From assembly GCA_022820925.1 (NCBI GenBank), contig JAJEEO010000015.1, forward strand, positions 1 to 64,000: a DNA stretch of 64,000 nucleotides, given 5' to 3'. The DNA is from Acidimicrobiia bacterium (GTDB lineage Bacteria; Actinomycetota; Acidimicrobiia; Acidimicrobiales; Poriferisodalaceae). The notes beneath the pieces were generated by a model. That model saw only the letters and a program-made list of their open reading frames with translations. It had not been told where the DNA came from and did not search any database. The position numbers and the translations under genes are program-made. Shown here piece after piece: positions 58,095-64,000 of this stretch (position 1 is its first letter; each line of letters begins with the position of its first letter).

Positions 58095-59969
58095 TCAGGA
58101 GCCGGTCGATACCTCCCCCGGGTGGGTGGCGGCAAACACCGCATCAGCCACTGCATCGGGCAGCCAGCTCAGCGCTTGCAGGTCGTCGAGCGTCGCCGAC
58201 TTGACAGCGCCGACGCTGCCGAACTCGCGCACCAAGCGGGCCCGCCGCTTGTCCCCGAGACCTGAGATTCCGTCGAGCACACCGCGCTTGAGGGCCTTGC
58301 TGCGCAGCTTGCGGTGGTACGAGACGGCAAAGCGGTGACTCTCGTCGCGCACCCGCTGCAGCAGGTACAGCGCTTCGGACTGCCGGGGAATGCGCACCGG
58401 TTCCGAGCGCCCGGGCACGAACACCTCCTCGAACTGCTTCGCCAGCGCGCACACCGGAATCTGGGAACCCAGCCCCAGCTCGTCCAGCACGCCCGCCGCC
58501 ACGCCCAGCTGGCCCTTGCCGCCGTCCACCACCAGCAGCTGGGGCGGGTAGGCGAAGCGGCCCTGCTCGGAGGCGGGCAGATCGCGCTCGGCGAGGTAGT
58601 TCTGCAGCCGCCGCCGCAGCACCTCGTCCATCGCCGCGTAATCGTCGTTGCCCTCGACGTTGCGAACCCGGAAGTGCCGGTACTCGCTGCGACGCGGCAG
58701 ACCGTCCTCGAGCACCACCATCGAGCCCACGTAGTTGGTGCCCTGGAGGTGGCTCATGTCGTAGCACTCGATGCGCAGCGGCGGCGTCGGCAGCTCCAAG
58801 TGCTCGGCCAGCTCGTTCAGCGCGCGGGCCCGGCTGTTGTGATCGGCCCCCCGGCGCAGACGGTGCCGTGCCAGCGACTCCCGTGCGTTGTGGCTCGCGG
58901 TCTCCATCAGCGCCCGCTTGTCGCCGCGCTGGGGGACGCGCAGCGTCACACGCGAACCCCGCTGAGAGCTCAGCCATTCCTCGTACACCCCCACCTCTGG
59001 CGGGAGCGTCGGCACGAGCACCACCTTGGGCCAGCCCAGCGGATTCTCGTCGTGATACAGCTCGGAGAGCACACGCGCAACGAGCTGCGGGCCGTCCAGT
59101 TCCTCCACCTTGTCCACGACGAAACCACGCTGGCCCATCACCCGCCCCTTGCGCACGAAGAACAGCTGCACGGCGGCTTCGAGTTCGTCGTCGCCGATGC
59201 CGATGACATCAAAGTCTTCGTTGCGCGTCCCGGCGATCTGCTGCTTCTCGATCGCCCGCTTGACGCTGGCGAGACGGTCGCGCAACCGGGCAGCCAGCTC
59301 GAACTCGAGCTCGGTCGACGCATCGGCCATGCGCTGGGTGAGATCGTTCACCACCTCGTCGGTATGGCCTTCGAGGAAACGCACCAGCTCGCGCACCAGG
59401 CGGTCGTAGTCGTCCCGGCTGATCTCCCCCACGCATGGGCCGGCGCACTGCTCGATGTGGTACAGCAGGCAGGGCCGGCCGAGGCGCTCGTGCGTCGCGA
59501 GCTTGCTGTCGCTGCACGTGCGGATCGGAAAGGTGCGCAGCAGCAGGTCGAGTGTCTCGCGGATCGCATAGGCGTGCCCGTAGGGCCCGAAGTACCGGTT
59601 GCCGCGCTTGCGCCGCCCCCGTATCACCATCGCCCGTGGCCATTCGTCTGCCAGCGTCACCGCCAGGAACGGGTACGACTTGTCGTCACGCAGCCGGACA
59701 TTGAACCTGGGTTGATGCCGCTGTATGAGGCTGTACTCGAGCATCAGCGCTTCGACCTCGGTGGACACCTCGATCCACTCCACCGAGGCGGCCGTGGCCA
59801 TCATCTGGGCGGTGCGATGGTGCAGACCAGCGGGGTCGCCGAAATAGCTGTTCAGCCGAGACCTCAGGCTCTTGGCCTTGCCCACGTAGATGATGCGGCC
59901 GTCCGAATCCAGGAACTGGTAGCTCCCCGGTGCATCCGGTACCGATCCCCCTTCAGGACGCAGGCCCAC
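58095..59969 (-). CDS. uvrC: Excinuclease ABC subunit C
   Basis: PGSYQFLDSDGRIIYVGKAKSLRSRLNSYF, RIECYDMSHLQGTNYVGSMVVLEDG, LLVVDGGKGQLGVA. Confidence 0.97.
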   Translation of the reverse strand: MGLRPEGGSVPDAPGSYQFLDSDGRIIYVGKAKSLRSRLNSYFGDPAGLHHRTAQMMATAASVEWIEVSTEVEALMLEYSLIQRHQPRFNVRLRDDKSYPFLAVTLADEWPRAMVIRGRRKRGNRYFGPYGHAYAIRETLDLLLRTFPIRTCSDSKLATHERLGRPCLLYHIEQCAGPCVGEISRDDYDRLVRELVRFLEGHTDEVVNDLTQRMADASTELEFELAARLRDRLASVKRAIEKQQIAGTRNEDFDVIGIGDDELEAAVQLFFVRKGRVMGQRGFVVDKVEELDGPQLVARVLSELYHDENPLGWPKVVLVPTLPPEVGVYEEWLSSQRGSRVTLRVPQRGDKRALMETASHNARESLARHRLRRGADHNSRARALNELAEHLELPTPPLRIECYDMSHLQGTNYVGSMVVLEDGLPRRSEYRHFRVRNVEGNDDYAAMDEVLRRRLQNYLAERDLPASEQGRFAYPPQLLVVDGGKGQLGVAAGVLDELGLGSQIPVCALAKQFEEVFVPGRSEPVRIPRQSEALYLLQRVRDESHRFAVSYHRKLRSKALKRGVLDGISGLGDKRRARLVREFGSVGAVKSATLDDLQALSWLPDAVADAVFAATHPGEVSTGS

Positions 59970-60144
59970 ACTCGCAGACTAAGAGGCTGCGCCGACAGGC
60001 AGGCCCGATAGGTGGATACGGCGAGGGCGTGTAGTAAGTTTCGCCGTCGAAAGGTCCGATCTTGAGCTGCCCGTTCTGGCATGCCTCGGGATCGGCATGA
60101 TGCGGTCATCCCGCATCTCGTAGCTGCGCAGGAGGCTGCACAAT

Positions 60145-60480
60145 ATGGAACTCGCACAGGAGCGGGACTCAGGCACCAACGTCATCAGTCCCGCGGGCCG
60201 GGTTGATGGATCAAATTCCGCCGACTTCCACGAAGCGCTCGCAGCAGCCATCGCTGACGACGACAGCCGTGTCATCCTCGACATGGGCGGGATCGACTAC
60301 ATCAGCAGCGCCGGGCTGCGCGTCTTGCTGCTGGTCGCCCAGCGCCTCGGCGGCAGCTCGACACCCTTCGCCGTCTGCTCCCTTGCCGCATCGGTCGACG
60401 AAGTGTTCCGCATCAGCGGTTTCAATCAGATCATCACGGTGTACGGGACGCTCGACGAGGCGAAGGCGCAACTGGCCTAG
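60145..60480 (+). CDS. STAS-domain anti-sigma factor antagonist
   Basis: VISPAGRVDGSNSADFHEALAAAI...VILDMGGIDYISSAGLRVLLLVAQRL. Confidence 0.92.
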   Translation: MELAQERDSGTNVISPAGRVDGSNSADFHEALAAAIADDDSRVILDMGGIDYISSAGLRVLLLVAQRLGGSSTPFAVCSLAASVDEVFRISGFNQIITVYGTLDEAKAQLA

Positions 60481-60488
60481 CTGCGCCG

Positions 60489-61661
60489 ATGTCCGAACCC
60501 TGGCGCATCCTCGTCGTCGACGACGAGCCCGACCTCGAACCGCTCGTCCTGCAGCGGATGAGGCGTCAGATCCGCGGCGGCAAGTACCAGTTCGAGTTCG
60601 CCGGCAACGGCTTGGAGGCACTCGAGAAGCTGCGTGCTGACGACACGATCGACTTGGTCCTGTCTGACATCAACATGCCCCAAATGGACGGACTCACGCT
60701 GCTGTCGCAGCTCAGCTCGCTGGATCAAGACCTGCGCGCGGTGATCATCTCGGCGTACGGCGACATGGGCAACATCCGCACGGCGATGAACCGCGGTGCA
60801 TTCGACTTCGTCACCAAGCCAGTCGACTTCGACGATCTGCAGATCACGATCGACCGCACCGTCGAGCATCTCCGGCAGTGGCGGGAGGCGACGGCCTCGC
60901 GGGACAAGCTGGTGACGCTCCAGAACGAGCTCGACATCGCCACCAACGTCCAGCAGTCGATCCTGCCGTCGGACTTCCCGGCAACGGCGAAGTACGAGAT
61001 CAACGCCAACATGGTGCCGGCGCGCAATGTCGGCGGCGATTTCTACGACTATGTCGGCGTTCCGGAAGACCGGATGTTCGCGACTGTCGCCGACGTCTCC
61101 GACAAGGGCATCCCGGCAGCGCTGTTCATGATGTCGAGCCGGACAGCCCTCAAGGGCGCCGCCATCGGTACCGGATCACCGCGTGAGGCACTCATCGAGG
61201 CGAACCGGGTGCTCCAGGCCGACAACCCGACCTTCATGTTCGTGACGGTCATCATGGCGGTGTACGACCCCCACAGCGGCGAGGTCACCTATTCGAGCGC
61301 CGGCCACGACCCGCCGGTGGTGGTCCGGGCCGACGGCAGCGCCGAGCAATTGCCCGCCACCGGGGGTATCGCCTTGGGCGTCGCGCCCGAGGAGCTCTTC
61401 ACGGCCAACCTCAGCGAGCACACGTTCTCGCTGGGACTCGGCGAGACGCTCATTCTCTACACCGACGGCGTCAGCGAGGCAATGAACGTGGACCACGAGG
61501 AGTTCGGTCTTGCCCGGCTCCTCGAACTCTTCGTCGGCAGCCCGCCCCAGAACGCTGACGCGGCCATGACCGCGATCTTCGATGCGGTCCACGAGTTCGC
61601 AGGGGAAGCCCCTGCCTCCGATGACATCACCTGTCTGGCCCTGCACCGGAATGCCTCATGA
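60489..61661 (+). CDS. REC + PP2C (SpoIIE/RsbU-type) serine phosphatase
   Basis: LVVDDEPDLEP, LVLSDINMPQMDG, TKPVDFDDL; NVGGDFYDYVGVPEDRMFATVADVSDKGIPAALFM. Confidence 0.94.
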   Translation: MSEPWRILVVDDEPDLEPLVLQRMRRQIRGGKYQFEFAGNGLEALEKLRADDTIDLVLSDINMPQMDGLTLLSQLSSLDQDLRAVIISAYGDMGNIRTAMNRGAFDFVTKPVDFDDLQITIDRTVEHLRQWREATASRDKLVTLQNELDIATNVQQSILPSDFPATAKYEINANMVPARNVGGDFYDYVGVPEDRMFATVADVSDKGIPAALFMMSSRTALKGAAIGTGSPREALIEANRVLQADNPTFMFVTVIMAVYDPHSGEVTYSSAGHDPPVVVRADGSAEQLPATGGIALGVAPEELFTANLSEHTFSLGLGETLILYTDGVSEAMNVDHEEFGLARLLELFVGSPPQNADAAMTAIFDAVHEFAGEAPASDDITCLALHRNAS

Positions 61662-61752
61662 ACAGCTTCACGCTCTGCGGCGCCCATCTGGCGATTGACC
61701 CGCTCGTGTGCGCCGGACTGTGCCGCAGGACTCCCACTACGGAGCACCGCCC

Positions 61753-62181
61753 ATGCGACGTTCGCTGAACATCAATCCGGTGCCGGGCGCGGCCGCCGCC
61801 GAGGCGCTGCCGCGCATCGTGGCGTTTGTCGAGGAGATGGCCGAGCTGGACGACTGGGCGCCCGACCTCGTGCTGCGGTCGAATCTCATCCTGGAGGAGC
61901 TGATCCTCAACACGCTGACTCATGGTCGCACGAGCGGTCTCAGCGACATCGAGATCACGCTGGAGAGCGGCGTGAACTCGGTCACGATCACCGTGGTGGA
62001 CGACGGCGCCGCATTCGACCCGCTCAATGACAAGCCCTCGCCGGATACCGAGCTGCCGCTCCAAGAGCGGTCGATCGGTGGCCTCGGTCTCCACTTGGTG
62101 CGCACCATGGCAGAAGACCTGGAGTACAAGCACGCCGACGGCAAGAATCACCTCACGCTGGTCGCTCGGGCTGGTGCCTGA
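61753..62181 (+). CDS. HATPase/anti-sigma kinase (RsbW-like)
   Basis: LILEELILNTLTHG, VTITVVDDGAAFDPL, GGLGLHLVRTMAEDLEY. Confidence 0.9.
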   Translation: MRRSLNINPVPGAAAAEALPRIVAFVEEMAELDDWAPDLVLRSNLILEELILNTLTHGRTSGLSDIEITLESGVNSVTITVVDDGAAFDPLNDKPSPDTELPLQERSIGGLGLHLVRTMAEDLEYKHADGKNHLTLVARAGA

Positions 62182-63529
62182 CGGCTCTCGACAGCGCACG
62201 CGCCTGCGCCTGTCGGCCAGACAGCGCGCCGGCATCTCGACAGCCGTGCTCGGGGTGACCGTTGCGATGGCCGTTGCCTCGTGCACCGGGTCGGGCACAG
62301 GCCCGATCAGCGACGGCGGCAGCAGCTCCGGCGGCGATTTCGCCGCTCCGGCAGCGCCGACCGTGCCTCAGGGGGGCAGCACCGAGACCGGCGTGTTCAG
62401 CGATCGCGTGGTGTTCGGGCAATCGGCTGCACTGAGCGGTCCCGCCGCGGAACTCGGCGTCGGCATGCGCTTGGGCATCCTGGCGGCGTTCGAGGAGGCC
62501 AACCGGGCCGGGGGTGTCAACGGGCGGTTGCTCGAGCTGAGGTCCCTCGACGACTCATACGAGCCCGAAGCCGCCATTGCCAACACGGCAGAGCTCATTG
62601 ACAGCGACGAAATCTTTGCGCTGATCGGCGCCGTGGGAACACCGACATCCCGATCCGCAACTCCTGTGGCGGCCGCTGCCGACATTCCTTATGTGGCGCC
62701 GTTCACGGGCGCCGGGTTCCTGCGAAATGACGACTGGACCAACATCGTCAACCTCCGTGCCTCCTACGCCCAAGAGACCGAAGAGATGGTGGAACGCCTG
62801 ACCGTCGACTTGGGCATCGAGCGCATCGCCGTGCTGTTCCAGGACGATTCGTTCGGCCGTGCCGGGTACTTCGGCGCACTCGCCGCACTTGAACGGCGCG
62901 GCATGGAACCTGTCGCGATCGGCTTCTACCCGCGCAACACCACCGCCATCAAGACAGCGCTGCTGGATCTGAAGGCCGGCAATCCCGAGGCGGTGATCAT
63001 GGTCGGCGCGTACGAGCCCGTCGGCACCTTCATCTCGTGGTCGCGCAACACCGGTTTCGACCCGGTCTTCATCACGCTGTCGTTCGTCGGCGCGAATGCG
63101 CTCGCCAACCAGCTGGGCGCAGTCGGCGAGGGCGTTCTCGTCACCCAGGTCGTGCCGTTCCCGTTCGACGACTCCAATCCCGTCGTGGCGGCCTACCGGG
63201 CCGCCCTGGAGCATCTGGGCAGCGTGCACGCCGACTTCGATCACGTGGATCCCGACCCGGTTCCCGGCTTCGTGTCGCTGGAGGGCTACATCGCAGGCCG
63301 GCTCGCCATCGCCGGCCTGGAGCAATGCGGCGCCTCAGTGACGCGCCAGTGCTTCTTGGACTCGATCTTGGGTGCCGATGATCTCGACGTCGACGGTTTC
63401 GTGCTGAACTTCGGCGACGGCGCGAGCATCACCGAGGACAACCAAGGCTCTGACGCTGTCTTTGTCACCCAGATCGGATCCGACGCCACCTACCGCCCGC
63501 TTGACACGCTGACGAGCACAGATCCATGA
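62174..63529 (+). CDS. LivK-type ABC transporter substrate-binding lipoprotein
   Basis: Lipobox AVASC; FGQSAALSGPAAELGVGMRLGILAAFEEANRAGGVNGRLLELRSLDDSYEPEAA. Confidence 0.9.
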   Translation: MPDGSRQRTRLRLSARQRAGISTAVLGVTVAMAVASCTGSGTGPISDGGSSSGGDFAAPAAPTVPQGGSTETGVFSDRVVFGQSAALSGPAAELGVGMRLGILAAFEEANRAGGVNGRLLELRSLDDSYEPEAAIANTAELIDSDEIFALIGAVGTPTSRSATPVAAAADIPYVAPFTGAGFLRNDDWTNIVNLRASYAQETEEMVERLTVDLGIERIAVLFQDDSFGRAGYFGALAALERRGMEPVAIGFYPRNTTAIKTALLDLKAGNPEAVIMVGAYEPVGTFISWSRNTGFDPVFITLSFVGANALANQLGAVGEGVLVTQVVPFPFDDSNPVVAAYRAALEHLGSVHADFDHVDPDPVPGFVSLEGYIAGRLAIAGLEQCGASVTRQCFLDSILGADDLDVDGFVLNFGDGASITEDNQGSDAVFVTQIGSDATYRPLDTLTSTDP

Positions 63530-64000
63530 CCGAGACAGCGTCCACAGAAGAGGCACCGCCGGGCAGCGAAGCAGGCGACGAACTCGCACCGGCCGCCGAG
63601 ACCGGCCACGCCGATGGGAGTGCGTCCGGGGGCGACGCCTCTCGGGGCCACGGCGAGCTGGAGCACCCCAAGCCATCTCTGCATCTGCGCATCTCGACGC
63701 AGATGTATGCGGGCATCGCCGTGCCGCTGCTGCTGGTGCTGGCCGCGAGCGTGATCGCGTGGATCTCGTTCACCCGGGTCGGCGAGGCGGAGCAGGAAGT
63801 CACCGAAGGGGCCATCCCCGAACTCGACGCTGCATTCGGGGTCGCGGAGTCCAGCAACCGGCTTGTGGCCGGCGGGCCGGCACTGGTGTCCTCCACCCCG
63901 GAGGACTTCACCGACGTCGTCGCGGGCATCGCGGCTGCGCGGTCAGAGTTCGAGACCCAGCTGGAGTTGCTGTGGAATCGTGGCACGGGCTCGATGTGGC
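63526..64000 (+). CDS. Membrane sensor protein N-terminus (probable histidine kinase/sensor; truncated by window end)
   Basis: Open frame from ATG 63526 (ATGA overlap) to the window end: ...LHLRISTQMYAGIAVPLLLVLAASVIAWISFTRVGEAEQEVTEGAIPELDAAFGVAESSNRLV; absent from the ORF track. Confidence 0.7.
   Translation, partial: MTETASTEEAPPGSEAGDELAPAAETGHADGSASGGDASRGHGELEHPKPSLHLRISTQMYAGIAVPLLLVLAASVIAWISFTRVGEAEQEVTEGAIPELDAAFGVAESSNRLVAGGPALVSSTPEDFTDVVAGIAAARSEFETQLELLWNRGTGSMW

Noticed and set aside
58314-60011. 565-aa plus-strand ORF opposite uvrC
   Set aside because: Shadow ORF; uvrC motifs are unambiguous on the minus strand.
1-64000. CRISPR arrays, IS elements, integrases, rRNA genes
   Set aside because: No regularly spaced repeats, transposase/integrase-like translations or rRNA signatures were seen.

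Overview
High-GC actinobacterial-type chromosome segment. Mycothiol/F420-associated families and gene order suggest an Acidimicrobiia-like lineage, but that is inference. About 55 protein genes and one tRNA can be supported. The backbone includes cysD-cysNC-cysC, uvrC-rapZ-gap-pgk-tpiA, secG, a PHA synthase/phasin locus and an RsbU/RsbW/STAS partner-switching module. Catabolic clusters include Rieske oxygenases, a CoxMSL-type molybdenum hydroxylase, a NicX-like M29 protein, and a glutamine-synthetase-like/Rieske pair. Best second-look items: (1) a redoxin-like gene (20577-21749) with an in-frame TGA exactly at the first Cys of a CPPC motif (UPPC), followed by a hairpin, a candidate selenoprotein; (2) a ~4.3 kb integrase-less TA/defence-like islet (39.33-43.64 kb) bracketed by direct repeats of the 3' end of a tRNA-Leu whose anticodon reads AAG; (3) an ATP-grasp/degenerate-M20 fusion + GGT + N-formylglutamate amidohydrolase cluster, lying between a truncated and an intact copy of the same dehydrogenase 5' end; (4) three TA-like modules whose operator palindromes run up to or over the start codon, with a -10-like box placed for leaderless transcription; (5) a dinJ antitoxin beside an internally deleted yafQ toxin; (6) a duplicated tpiA start that creates a 24-codon leader ORF. 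Family assignments come from reading motifs in the translations; no database search was run.
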